From assembly GCA_013140755.1 (NCBI GenBank), contig JABFSF010000090.1, forward strand, positions 1-32,379: a stretch of 32,379 bases of DNA. Direction: 5' to 3'. Under the pieces are notes generated by a model. It did no database searches. It was not told where the DNA came from and was given only the letters and a program-made list of their open reading frames with translations. The position numbers and the translations under genes were made by a program. Positions 1-7,954 of this stretch are shown here, piece by piece; position 1 is the stretch's first letter, and each line of letters starts with the position of its first letter. The DNA comes from Methylotenera sp. Lineage in GTDB: Bacteria; Pseudomonadota; Gammaproteobacteria; Burkholderiales; Methylophilaceae.

Positions 1-503
1 GGGCTTAATCGCTCAACCAAAGCCGCACCCTCAAACAAAATAGCGAGTTGCTGACCCAAAGCCTCAGGGTCTTTTGCACCAGCAATGGCGGCGATTTTTG
101 ATAAGTAACCTTGTAATTCGACGGCTAACACAGCGGAATATTTGTTGATGGGGTGTGCTGGGTCAGGAAACTCTACTGAGGCAATATGAAACGGTAAGCC
201 GTGAAATGCAGGAGTGGAAATCCACATTTCTACTAAAGCGCAAAGCTCAAATAAAATCTCGATAGAAGTTGCCTTTTTATTGCTTAAACGGTCGTTTAAC
301 CATGTGTAGAATTTATCAGACTTATCGCGTAAATACGCAATGATTAGCTCATTCTTACTAGGGAAGTGCTTGTAAAGTGTTGCTTTGGCAACACCTGCTT
401 CGGCGATAATCGTATCCACCCCTGAGGCTTGAATGCCGCGAGTTTCAAATAAACTGGTAGCAGCGGTGAGTATTTTTTCGTACATGGTGATTGGGCTGTT
501 CAT
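1..503 (-). CDS. TetR-family transcriptional regulator (C-terminus cut by window edge)
   Basis: The reverse strand reads from an ATG at 503 to the window edge without a stop, giving 167 residues. The N-terminal part is a typical TetR DNA-binding domain: an opening helix (residues about 7-20, ending in FETRG), then a helix-turn-helix with I-A-E-A-G-V-A-K-A-T-L-Y-K-H-F (residues about 34-48), followed by a ligand-binding helical region. A ribosome binding site (AAAGGA) sits a few bases before the ATG. The gene follows the 522-1253 gene by 18 bases on the same strand, so the two are probably co-transcribed. The ligand and targets cannot be read from the sequence. A TetR-like palindrome in the next upstream intergenic region (1338-1349) is a candidate operator. 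The family call is firm; the role is unknown. Confidence 0.9.
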   Translation of the reverse strand, partial: MNSPITMYEKILTAATSLFETRGIQASGVDTIIAEAGVAKATLYKHFPSKNELIIAYLRDKSDKFYTWLNDRLSNKKATSIEILFELCALVEMWISTPAFHGLPFHIASVEFPDPAHPINKYSAVLAVELQGYLSKIAAIAGAKDPEALGQQLAILFEGAALVERLS

Positions 504-521
504 GATATTTCCTTTATCACC

Positions 522-1253
522 CTAGGCAGGCGAGGGGTGCATGAGCTGTTGTGGATATAGGCAATTGACATACCCTAATGCAAGGCGCAAATCTTTTACG
601 TGATGCACGTCAATCGTTCCTGTATTCACAAACATTAAAAACGCATTACGTTGTTCAGGAGCCAGCATAGCAGCTTGTGGCATCTGGCAAGTACCCGCTT
701 TCATTTTGTGATAAGTCAACTCTAACATGCTGATGGTAACTGGGTCAGGTGAGTTATTCACGCTTAAAACAAGCGGTAATGTGGGCGTAATAGATGGTTG
801 AGAATGTCGGTGTACATTTATCGAGAAATGGGTGAATGTGGCAAGCAGCATTATTATTGAAAAAAGTATTAGTACTGGCTTTTCATTTTTGGGCGTTGCG
901 ATATTTTGTACGGCGCGGTTGACCAATTGCCATGCATCATTTGAGTCATTTTGCGACTCAATTTGTATAGCACCAATGACTAAAAATAACAATTGATCAA
1001 TCACAACCTCTGGCTGCTTAATGTCTGTTTTGCTAATACTGGCATGGATAATAGTTTTTAAAGCTTGCGCGTGTTCAATAGAAAAAGTTTGTGCTAACCC
1101 GTGTAAATGGCAGTTTGAAACTCGCGCAATATTCCATTGGTGAATTTGGGCAGAAAGCCCATATAAGCAGGCATTAGAACGCTTGCAACTAAGTTGTGTA
1201 AGGATGCGCAACCACAGCAAGCTAAGGCGGCTTGTGTTCAAAGTAATGCTCAT
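522..1253 (-). CDS. Hypothetical single-helix membrane protein
   Basis: I do not recognise this 243-residue protein. Residues 1 to about 122 are mostly soluble and helical-looking, with several Cys and His. One hydrophobic segment (about 126-143, starting PVLILFSIIML) should cross the membrane, and residues 145-243 form a separate domain containing a QMPQAAMLAPEQR stretch. There is no obvious signal peptide. A purine-rich stretch (AGGGG) precedes the ATG at 1253. The gene lies immediately upstream of the TetR gene with the same orientation, suggesting one two-gene unit, and it is divergent from the mxaL paralogue. An N-terminal cytoplasmic domain plus one helix and an outer domain resembles anti-sigma topology, but no sigma-factor gene is adjacent, so no function is assigned. 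Confidence 0.65.
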   Translation of the reverse strand: MSITLNTSRLSLLWLRILTQLSCKRSNACLYGLSAQIHQWNIARVSNCHLHGLAQTFSIEHAQALKTIIHASISKTDIKQPEVVIDQLLFLVIGAIQIESQNDSNDAWQLVNRAVQNIATPKNEKPVLILFSIIMLLATFTHFSINVHRHSQPSITPTLPLVLSVNNSPDPVTISMLELTYHKMKAGTCQMPQAAMLAPEQRNAFLMFVNTGTIDVHHVKDLRLALGYVNCLYPQQLMHPSPA

Positions 1254-1337
1254 TTAAACCCCTGTGACATTTAATAATATCATTAAAAAATGCTTGCGTA
1301 ATGTGTTTCATTAGGATTACACTGCAAATTAAGTGAA

Positions 1338-1349
1338 CAGACCTGTCTG
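1338..1349. promoter_or_regulatory. Palindrome resembling a TetR-family operator
   Basis: CAGACCTGTCTG is a perfect 5-bp inverted repeat around a 2-base centre. Its core AGACCTGTCT is one base from the symmetric AGACCGGTCT type often bound by TetR regulators. It lies in the 145-base divergent region between the gene pair at 1-1253 and the mxaL paralogue. A TGCAAATT motif occurs on both sides (1323-1330 and 1375-1382). Binding by the nearby TetR protein is an inference. Confidence 0.35.
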
Positions 1350-1398
1350 CATTTTAACGTCAATCCAGACTAAATGCAAATTGAATAATAAACCAACT

Positions 1399-2358
1399 AT
1401 GCAAAAATTGATGTCTATATTAAAAGCGCATTACGAAACCATGTTGTATTTATTTGCCGTGGCTTTGTTATTGCTAGCACTCATCAAGCCAGAAGTGCAA
1501 TTGAAGCAGGAGGTGCATAATTACTTGCTGATTGCCGATGTTTCGCAAAGCATGAATGCTGAAGACGTGAAAGTGAATAATCTGCCAGTGAGCAGGCTGG
1601 TTTATACCCAGCATTTAATGCGTGAATTGGTGAGAACTTCGCCTTGCGGAACATATATTAGTGTGGGGGTCTTTGCGGCTGAAAATGTGGCATTGTTGTT
1701 GATGCCTTTAGAAGTGTGCGCAAATGTTGACATCATTCACGATACCATTGACCACTTGCAATGGCGTATGTCTTGGGCGGGCAATAGCCGCATTACTTTT
1801 GGAATTAAGGCAGCAGAAGCGACTTTTGACTACCTGAATAGCCCCACGCAAATGCTGTTTTTTACCGATGGTGATGAGGCACCAAAGGCTAATGCCATTA
1901 ACAAGCTAGATTTAAGCGGTATGCGTATCGGTAAAAATGTGATTTTTGTCGGTATTGGCGGCCATGAGCTAGTATCAATTAAGCGTTTTAATGCCAATAA
2001 TCAATTTGTTGGCTACTGGGGCACAGATGCGGCGGCAGATGCAGGCGCAGTCGGCGCAAATTATGCCGACGCCAGCAAAGATGACCCTGACCCAGTGGTC
2101 GCGTATTCTGAATTTGACCGTTATTTATCCAAACAAGAAACTGAATATTTAAAAAGCATTGCTAGTGAAATAAAAGGGCAATATGTGGAAGGCTTAGATG
2201 CACCAGCGTTTTATCAATTTGTGCAATCACAAGCTCCAGTGGCTAAATTTGTAACCGCATATTCGCTACGCTGGCTGTATTTATTGCTGGCAGCCTTAGC
2301 AGTTTTAGCCATATATTTGCCTGATTTGCTTTATCGGCTGAGGCAAAGAAGCACCTAA
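1399..2358 (+). CDS. mxaL: MxaL-like von Willebrand factor A protein, stand-alone paralogue
   Basis: This protein is closely similar along its whole length to the MxaL at 6971-7939; most residues are identical in the vWA core. It has an N-terminal membrane anchor (about 16-30), a metal-ion-dependent adhesion site D-V-S-Q-S at residues 47-51, a T-D-G-D-E motif in the second half of the fold, and a C-terminal hydrophobic segment (about 290-310). The reading frame is open from a GTG at 1333, but alignment to the second copy puts the start at the ATG at 1399 (M-Q-K-L), giving 319 residues; no strong ribosome binding site is visible. vWA proteins of this class work with MoxR-type ATPases to mature methanol dehydrogenase. 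The gene is separated from mxaR by 167 bases, so it is probably its own transcription unit. Whether it duplicates or diverges from MxaL in function is unknown. Confidence 0.85.
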   Translation: MQKLMSILKAHYETMLYLFAVALLLLALIKPEVQLKQEVHNYLLIADVSQSMNAEDVKVNNLPVSRLVYTQHLMRELVRTSPCGTYISVGVFAAENVALLLMPLEVCANVDIIHDTIDHLQWRMSWAGNSRITFGIKAAEATFDYLNSPTQMLFFTDGDEAPKANAINKLDLSGMRIGKNVIFVGIGGHELVSIKRFNANNQFVGYWGTDAAADAGAVGANYADASKDDPDPVVAYSEFDRYLSKQETEYLKSIASEIKGQYVEGLDAPAFYQFVQSQAPVAKFVTAYSLRWLYLLLAALAVLAIYLPDLLYRLRQRST

Positions 2359-2359
2359 T

Positions 2360-2434
2360 TCTGGATGATTAAACTTAATTATAAAATTAAAATTTGCTGG
2401 ACCACTAACATTATCCAATCTGGATGATTAAGCT
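2360..2434. repeat. Pair of 16-bp direct repeats upstream of mxaR
   Basis: TCTGGATGATTAA followed by A or G and CT occurs at 2360-2375 and again at 2419-2434, 59 bases apart, between the mxaL paralogue and mxaR. Between the copies is an AT-rich inverted repeat (TTAATT at 2375-2380, AATTAA at 2385-2390). The position suggests a regulator-binding pair for the mxaRSACKL operon, or a small tandem duplication. The sequence alone does not distinguish these. Confidence 0.45.
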
Positions 2435-2525
2435 CAGGAAACATTCTGTTACATTGTGATAACGATTTGTAATATTGCGTTACCGCTTAACTATTTAACC
2501 CATGCAGTAACTAAAAGGAAACTTT

Positions 2526-3575
2526 ATGTCACCACCATTAGACGCTCAACTCACCGATGTGCGCGCGCACGCACTTAAACTTGAAGATGAAGTGAATAAA
2601 GTCATCGTCGGGCAAACTAAAGCTGTTCGCTTGATGAATACGGCTATTTTTGCGCGTGGGCATGTGTTGCTAGATGGTGGCGTGGGTGTGGGAAAAACCA
2701 CGCTGTTGCAAGCGATTGCGCGCGGTATCGGCGGGGCTTACGAGCGTATTGAAGGCACTGTGGATTTAATGCCTAACGACTTGATTTATCATACTTTTTT
2801 AGGCGATGATGGTCGCCCGAAAATTGATGAAGGCCCGTTATTACGTGCGGGTGAAAATTTATCGGTATTCTTCTTTAATGAAATCAACCGCGCTCGTCCA
2901 CAAGTTCACGCCTTAATGTTGCGCGTAATGGCAGAGCGCCATGTGAGCGCGTTTAAAAAAGAATATCGTTTGCCGCACATGATTGTGTTTGCTGACCGCA
3001 ACCAAGTGGAAAAGAACGAAACATTTGAAATCCCTTCTGCTGCGCGTGACCGTTTTATGATGGAAATTCCAATTGAGATTCCAACCGACCGCGACATGAA
3101 AAAGTCACTGGTATTTAATACCAAGTTTCAAAATGCGGAAAAACTCACGCAACAAGTAGAAAGTGGCATTTTACATTTTGACCAACTTAATGCGTTCTCA
3201 GAGTTATTGCAAAACCATATTAAATCAAGCGATGTATTAGAAGAATACGCGCTAGATTTATGGGATGCGACACAGCACCCAGAAAAATTTGGCGTAAAAA
3301 TGGAAAGCGTGGATGTGACGCGCGTCATTCAAACAGGCGCAAGCCCACGCGGTATGGGTATGTTGATGAAGGCGGCACGCGTGAATGCGTGGCTCAATAA
3401 TCGTGACAGCATGTACCCTGAAGATATTCATGCCGTTTTCCATGAAGTGATTTCTCATCGCTTGGTATTTAACTCAATGTATGAAAACCGCAGAACCGCG
3501 CTTGCACGTGAGCTAACCGCCAATATTATGAGCACGGTAGCGGTGCCTAGTGCTACGTTTAGCAAAGCGGCTTAA
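2526..3575 (+). CDS. mxaR: MxaR, MoxR-family AAA+ ATPase for methanol dehydrogenase maturation
   Basis: This 349-residue AAA+ protein of the MoxR class has a Walker A at residues 51-59 (GGVGVGKTT), a Walker B with catalytic acidic residues at about 115-120 (FFFNEI), and an arginine-finger/sensor region S-A-A-R-D-R-F. It is cytoplasmic. MoxR ATPases act with vWA-domain partners as chaperones that insert cofactors or assemble complexes; in mxa clusters the target is PQQ-dependent methanol dehydrogenase and its metal. The ATG at 2526 has a good ribosome binding site (AAAAGGAAA). The gene is first in a tight operon, with mxaS starting 6 bases after its stop. The family is certain; the mxaR name rests on the gene order R-S-A-C-K-L. 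Confidence 0.93.
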   Translation: MSPPLDAQLTDVRAHALKLEDEVNKVIVGQTKAVRLMNTAIFARGHVLLDGGVGVGKTTLLQAIARGIGGAYERIEGTVDLMPNDLIYHTFLGDDGRPKIDEGPLLRAGENLSVFFFNEINRARPQVHALMLRVMAERHVSAFKKEYRLPHMIVFADRNQVEKNETFEIPSAARDRFMMEIPIEIPTDRDMKKSLVFNTKFQNAEKLTQQVESGILHFDQLNAFSELLQNHIKSSDVLEEYALDLWDATQHPEKFGVKMESVDVTRVIQTGASPRGMGMLMKAARVNAWLNNRDSMYPEDIHAVFHEVISHRLVFNSMYENRRTALARELTANIMSTVAVPSATFSKAA

Positions 3576-3581
3576 ACACAA

Positions 3582-4469
3582 ATGAGCTTAGCCATACGCA
3601 ATGCGGCGGATGTCGCTTACGCCAAACCTTTTGAGTACATTGTTTCTTGGAAATCGGCGAGCCTGCAATTGGGAGACCATCGCGGCACCCAGCGCGGCTT
3701 GGGGCTAGACTATCGCGGTAATGTCAATTTTGTAGATTACCCCGATGCACGGCGCATGGATATTCGCCAAACCATGCGCGACCCTTTTGAGCAAGTGCAG
3801 GTGCGCCAGTTTAACCAAGAAAGCACCACGCCAATTTATGCCGTGTGCGATTTGTCTAGCTCCATGCAGTTTAAAGGCAAACAGCGTAAGTTAGATAAAG
3901 CGATAGAAATTGCCACAGCGGTGGCGAACTCAGCTTACCAAACTGGTGATGTATTTAGTTTTATTGGCTACAACGACCACGTGCTTGAAGATTTCACCTT
4001 GCCTTTAAGCCGCAATCTGCATCAATCAAAAGAAGCCATTGCGCAACTGCACGATTATCACAAAATGCGCGTGGGTGCTGAAGGCATTAGCGACGTGCCT
4101 AATTTTCTCGGGAAAAACCGTGGGCTAGTGTTTTGGATTTCAGACTTTCACATGCCGTTAGCCGTGATTGAGCAAACGCTCACCGCCATGTCTGCGCATC
4201 AAGTGATTCCAGTCGTGCTGTGGGATGACGAAGAGTACAAAAAATTACCCAAGTTTGGCTTTGGCACCATGATAGACCACGAAACTGGCTTGAATAAAAC
4301 CCTGTTTTTTCGGTATGAAGTGAGAGCAAAATTTATCACCACATTTAATGAACGCAGGCACGCATTAGAAGCTTTATTTTTAAAGTTTGATTCGCCCGCG
4401 CTGTTTATGCACGCTGATTACAAGCCAGAAACCGTGACGCATTATTTTGAACATAATATGAGCTTATAA
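3582..4469 (+). CDS. mxaS: MxaS, DUF58 / vWA-like protein
   Basis: This 295-residue soluble protein has a DUF58-type fold. Its MIDAS-like D-L-S-S-S begins at residue 90, followed by a lysine-rich K-G-K-Q-R-K-L segment, and a second strand ends in V-F-W-I-S-D-F-H. There is no signal peptide or transmembrane segment, so it should act in the cytoplasm with the MoxR-type ATPase. Its start is 6 bases after the mxaR stop with no strong ribosome binding site, consistent with translational coupling. DUF58 proteins are regular partners of MoxR ATPases. The mxaS name comes from its position in the cluster. Confidence 0.88.
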   Translation: MSLAIRNAADVAYAKPFEYIVSWKSASLQLGDHRGTQRGLGLDYRGNVNFVDYPDARRMDIRQTMRDPFEQVQVRQFNQESTTPIYAVCDLSSSMQFKGKQRKLDKAIEIATAVANSAYQTGDVFSFIGYNDHVLEDFTLPLSRNLHQSKEAIAQLHDYHKMRVGAEGISDVPNFLGKNRGLVFWISDFHMPLAVIEQTLTAMSAHQVIPVVLWDDEEYKKLPKFGFGTMIDHETGLNKTLFFRYEVRAKFITTFNERRHALEALFLKFDSPALFMHADYKPETVTHYFEHNMSL

Positions 4470-4480
4470 GCAGATAAAGA

Positions 4481-5416
4481 ATGAAAAAATCAATTATAAA
4501 GCAATGGATTACCGTACTTATTGTTGGCTTGATACTTGCCAGCCCCGCATTACATGCGGCACAAGATAATGCTGCAAAAATCGTATCTATCACCAACCCA
4601 ACCCAAACTTTCGGCGTGCAGATTGGTGATAAATTAATCCGCAAAATCGTGTTAGAAGTCCCCGCGCCTTATAAAATCGCTGAAGGTGCATTCCCAAAAA
4701 AAGGCAGTAAAACCAATGGCGCAGAGCTAGTAGAAGTGGATGTGCAAACAGGACAAAATAAAGTAAGTGCCACTTACACGCTGACTTTAGCTTACCAAAC
4801 ATTCACCAACCCGAGTAAACCTACCATCATGCACTTGCCCGCAGAAAAGCTAAACCTCACTGGCGGTGCAAAAGTTGAGGTCTTAGAAGTGCCTGCTTGG
4901 GGCTTTTGGCTTTCACCCATTGTCAATGGCGGTATAGAAACTGCGCAAAAAAATATTCAGCCTGAAGCTACCCCACCTTTGGTGGATATTGGCGCACACA
5001 AAACGCGGCTTGCCCTATTTGCCAGCCTGTTAGTGGCTAGTTTGCTTGCGCTGCTCTATATCAATGCCGATGGTAATTGGCTACCGTTTATGGGCGGTTC
5101 GTTTGCTAAGGCGCATCGCCAATTAAAACGCATGGCTAAATCATCCGCCGCTAAAACCACCGCGCATGAAAAACAAGCTTTGGTGTATATCCACCAGGCG
5201 TTTAATCAACATTTTGGTGCCAATATGTTTGCTCGCGATATTGAGCCATTTATGGCTAAGCACTCCAGCTTTAAAAAGATGAAAGCAGAAATCACACAAT
5301 TTTTTGATGCCTCAAACCAATCCTTATATGCAGTTGAACAGTGCGACAGCCAAAAAATCATTGCTGATTTAACAAGCTTGAGTAAGCAGTTGCGTGATTG
5401 TGAGCGGGGCATCTGA
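4481..5416 (+). CDS. mxaA: MxaA, exported and membrane-anchored accessory protein
   Basis: This 311-residue protein begins with a classic signal sequence (residues 1 to about 27, charged MKKSIIK then a hydrophobic core ending A-L-H-A-A). A periplasmic beta-rich domain follows, then a transmembrane helix at about 181-196 (LALFASLLVASLLALLYI), and a charged cytoplasmic-side C-terminus. This matches the known layout of MxaA, an accessory protein required for active methanol dehydrogenase and implicated in calcium insertion in other methylotrophs. It begins 11 bases after mxaS, and its TGA overlaps the mxaC ATG by one base (TGATG), indicating coupled translation. MxaA is poorly conserved, so the name depends partly on gene order. 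Confidence 0.8.
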   Translation: MKKSIIKQWITVLIVGLILASPALHAAQDNAAKIVSITNPTQTFGVQIGDKLIRKIVLEVPAPYKIAEGAFPKKGSKTNGAELVEVDVQTGQNKVSATYTLTLAYQTFTNPSKPTIMHLPAEKLNLTGGAKVEVLEVPAWGFWLSPIVNGGIETAQKNIQPEATPPLVDIGAHKTRLALFASLLVASLLALLYINADGNWLPFMGGSFAKAHRQLKRMAKSSAAKTTAHEKQALVYIHQAFNQHFGANMFARDIEPFMAKHSSFKKMKAEITQFFDASNQSLYAVEQCDSQKIIADLTSLSKQLRDCERGI

Positions 5417-6381
5417 TGGAGGTTCTAACCCCTTGGGCATTGTTGCTATTGCCCATCGTGCTGTTGCCTTTTTTGCTCAAAGGTCATCAAGGGCAAGTTT
5501 ACACTTGGCTGGAGATGCTACCCGAAGACCAACTTTCAGATAGGCTGAATCTAGCGGTTAAAATGATCACGGCTTTATTGCTTGCCAGCATAGTGCTTGC
5601 GCTAGCTAACCCAAAAGGGCGCGATGAGAAAGTGCAAAGGGTGGGCAAAGGCGCACAAACGGTGATGGTGATAGACCGCAGTGTGAGTATGGATCATCCT
5701 TTTGTGGGCGATAACTTGGGTAATGTGGCGGAGATTAAATCAGTCGCGGCGCGGCGCATTATTACGCAATTTATTGATTCGCGCCCTTATGACATGATGG
5801 GCGTGGTGGGCTTTACCAACTCGGCGTTATATGGCGTAAAAATTACCACCAATCGCGATGCGATTCATTCAGCAATTATTGCCGCAACTAGCCCATCACT
5901 CAATCAAACTAATATCGGCGCAGGTTTAACTGAGGGTGTGGCGCTATTTGATAAGATAGAAAATTCAGGTTCACGTGCGATTATTTTGTTGTCAGATGGT
6001 GCGGGCAAGCTAAGCCCAAGAGTGAAATTTTTACTCAGCCAACGCTTAAAAGAACGCAAACTCAGCATTTACTGGATTATGTTGCGCGAACCAGGTGAAC
6101 CCAGCATTTTTACCAAAGAAGAATATGCGGCAGACCGCGTGCCTAACTCCATCGTGTTACATAAATATTTTCAAGCACTTGGGCTGAAATATAACGCGTA
6201 TGAAGCAGAAGATGCGGAATCATTGCAATCGGCCATTCGCGATATTGATTCACGCGAGAAAAAAGCCATTCAATACACTGAAACCATCGCAGGCTATGAT
6301 TATTCACGCGTGTTTATCATCATTGCGCTGGTGTTGGGCTTGCTACTTTTAGCGATTAAAAACTTAAAAATTCATGATTAA
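5416..6381 (+). CDS. mxaC: MxaC, membrane-anchored vWA protein
   Basis: This 321-residue vWA protein of the BatA/BatB type has two N-terminal membrane segments (about 5-21 and 50-66), a MIDAS D-R-S-V-S at residues 87-91, a second motif I-L-L-S-D-G-A-G, and a C-terminal transmembrane helix (about 298-315, VFIIIALVLGLLLLAI). The vWA domain lies between membrane segments. It works with MxaR/MxaS in the dehydrogenase maturation system. Translation is coupled to mxaA by the TGATG overlap, with a GAGCGGGG stretch just upstream acting as the ribosome binding site. It is followed by mxaK after 11 bases. Confidence 0.88.
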   Translation: MEVLTPWALLLLPIVLLPFLLKGHQGQVYTWLEMLPEDQLSDRLNLAVKMITALLLASIVLALANPKGRDEKVQRVGKGAQTVMVIDRSVSMDHPFVGDNLGNVAEIKSVAARRIITQFIDSRPYDMMGVVGFTNSALYGVKITTNRDAIHSAIIAATSPSLNQTNIGAGLTEGVALFDKIENSGSRAIILLSDGAGKLSPRVKFLLSQRLKERKLSIYWIMLREPGEPSIFTKEEYAADRVPNSIVLHKYFQALGLKYNAYEAEDAESLQSAIRDIDSREKKAIQYTETIAGYDYSRVFIIIALVLGLLLLAIKNLKIHD

Positions 6382-6392
6382 AGGGCGCACCC

Positions 6393-6974
6393 ATGAAGAA
6401 AAAGACTGGTTTTAAAATAAATAGTCACCGAAAAAATGTATTGCTCATATTGGCCTTGTTAGTGGGCTTGGTAGGCACGGCTTATGAGGGCTATCAAGCC
6501 AATAAAGTCAGCAAAATTAACCGCGCCTTACAATCAGGTGAAGTGATTAATGACGAAAGTTATCCGCTTCACAAAAAGTTTGCCGATGCTTATCAGCAAG
6601 GCAAAACAGGCAACTTTAAGCACGCCGCTCAAGGCTTTAGGCAAACGCTAGAAATGGCCAATAAAAAAGGCGAGCAAGCTTTTGAAGTAAGCTCACAGCT
6701 TAAAGCCAAGTTGTATTACAACATCGGCAATAACTTGTTTCGCTCAGGTTTGCAACGTTTAGTCACGGCCGATGGCGCGATTCAAGAAGAGGCAAAATTT
6801 GATTACCTGCAAGCCAAAGCCTCTTACGAACAAGCTTTAAAGCTAGACTCTAACTTGCGCGCGGCAAAATTTAACCTCAGTTTGTTGCTGAGTGTGATTC
6901 CAGATAATATCAAAATTGTACCGCAAGACCCATCAGGCATGGAAATTAGTAATTTGCCGCAAGGTTTGCCATGA
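6393..6974 (+). CDS. mxaK: MxaK, membrane-anchored TPR-like accessory protein
   Basis: This 193-residue protein has a basic N-terminus and a membrane anchor (about 15-31, VLLILALLVGLVGTAYEG). The remainder is helical with tetratricopeptide-like repeats: K-L-Y-Y-N-I-G-N-N-L-F and A-S-Y-E-Q-A-L-K-L-D-S-N-L-R-A-A-K-F-N-L. The topology suggests a periplasmic protein-protein interaction module, as in BatC/BatE proteins of related vWA systems. Its last four bases overlap the mxaL start (ATGA), so the two are translationally coupled. The MxaK name is by cluster position plus topology. Confidence 0.8.
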   Translation: MKKKTGFKINSHRKNVLLILALLVGLVGTAYEGYQANKVSKINRALQSGEVINDESYPLHKKFADAYQQGKTGNFKHAAQGFRQTLEMANKKGEQAFEVSSQLKAKLYYNIGNNLFRSGLQRLVTADGAIQEEAKFDYLQAKASYEQALKLDSNLRAAKFNLSLLLSVIPDNIKIVPQDPSGMEISNLPQGLP

Positions 6975-7939
6975 AAAAGCTGTTAAATCGATTAAAAGAC
7001 AACTACGAAACGGTATTATTGGCTTTAGCTTCACTGTTTTTATTGCTGGCTTTAATCAAGCCACAAATACAACTAAAGCAAGAAGTGCATAATTACTTGC
7101 TGGTGGCTGATGTTTCGCAAAGCATGAATGCTGAAGACATGAAAGTAAATAACTTGCCCGTGAGTAGGTTGGTTTATACGCAGCATATGATGAAAAATGT
7201 GGTAAAAACTTCGCCCTGCGGCACCTATGTAAGCGTGGGCATTTTTGCGGCTGAAAATGTAGCCTTGTTGATTATGCCGCTTGAAGTATGCAAAAACTTT
7301 GACATTATTAACGATACCATTGACCACTTAGAATGGCGCATGGCGTGGAGCGGTAATAGCCGCATGACTTTTGGTGTGAAGGCCGCAGAGGCGACTTTTG
7401 ACTATTTAAATATCCCAGCACAAATGTTATTTTTTACCGATGGCGATGAATCGCCCAAAGCCAACGGCATTAACAAGCTGGATATTAGCAACGTGCGCAT
7501 CGGCAAAAACGTGATTTTTGTGGGCATTGGTGGGCATGAACCTGCGCCAATTAAACGTTTTAACGCGAACAATAAATTTGTTGGCTATTGGGGCACAGAT
7601 GCCGCAGCCGAAAGCGCGGGTGGTGGCATTATGTATAACGATGCCAGCTTAGATGACCCTGACCCACCTGTGGCTTATGCAGAGTTTGACCGCTATTTAT
7701 CCACACAAGATGTGGAACATTTAAAAGCAATGACCGCAGAAATTAAAGGGCAATATGTAGAAGGCTTAGATAAACCAGAGTTTTATAGCTTTGTACAATC
7801 ACAAACGCCTGCGGCAAAATTTGTGACAGATTATTCGGTGCGTTGGATATTTTTAATGATGACCACCATGCTGATACTCGCCACTTACTTGCCTGATGTG
7901 CGGGCTCATTGGCTTTATAAAAGCCGAGTATCGGGCTAA
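6971..7939 (+). CDS. mxaL: MxaL, membrane-anchored vWA protein
   Basis: This 322-residue protein ends the mxaRSACKL operon. It has an N-terminal anchor (about 15-30), MIDAS D-V-S-Q-S at residues 47-51, the T-D-G-D-E motif, and a C-terminal hydrophobic segment (about 293-312). It is very similar to the paralogue at 1399-2358. The main differences are a short acidic/Gly-rich stretch near residues 213-225 and the two membrane segments, so the vWA surface is the conserved part. The start overlaps the end of mxaK by four bases. MxaL is a maturation partner of methanol dehydrogenase in model methylotrophs. Confidence 0.9.
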   Translation: MKKLLNRLKDNYETVLLALASLFLLLALIKPQIQLKQEVHNYLLVADVSQSMNAEDMKVNNLPVSRLVYTQHMMKNVVKTSPCGTYVSVGIFAAENVALLIMPLEVCKNFDIINDTIDHLEWRMAWSGNSRMTFGVKAAEATFDYLNIPAQMLFFTDGDESPKANGINKLDISNVRIGKNVIFVGIGGHEPAPIKRFNANNKFVGYWGTDAAAESAGGGIMYNDASLDDPDPPVAYAEFDRYLSTQDVEHLKAMTAEIKGQYVEGLDKPEFYSFVQSQTPAAKFVTDYSVRWIFLMMTTMLILATYLPDVRAHWLYKSRVSG

Positions 7940-7954
7940 GCGTACTTAAAACTG

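Larger units (their letters stand above)
1537..7138 (+). repeat. Direct repeat formed by the two mxaL copies (longest identical run noted)
   Basis: The two mxaL copies (1399-2358 and 6971-7939) form long, imperfect direct repeats about 5.6 kb apart. The longest perfectly identical run I noted is 30 bp, at 1537-1566 and 7109-7138, covering the MIDAS-coding codons. Recombination between the copies would remove mxaRSACK and leave one hybrid mxaL. Confidence 0.8.

Noticed and set aside
1333-1398. GTG at 1333 as start of the mxaL paralogue
   Set aside because: The added 22 residues have no counterpart in the second MxaL copy, whose start aligns to the ATG at 1399; the palindrome at 1338-1349 also lies there.
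2906-3458. Overlapping minus-strand open frames opposite mxaR
   Set aside because: The plus strand encodes a complete AAA+ protein with all motifs; the opposite frames show no motifs and have Ser/Ile-rich or Cys/His-rich composition typical of antisense shadows.
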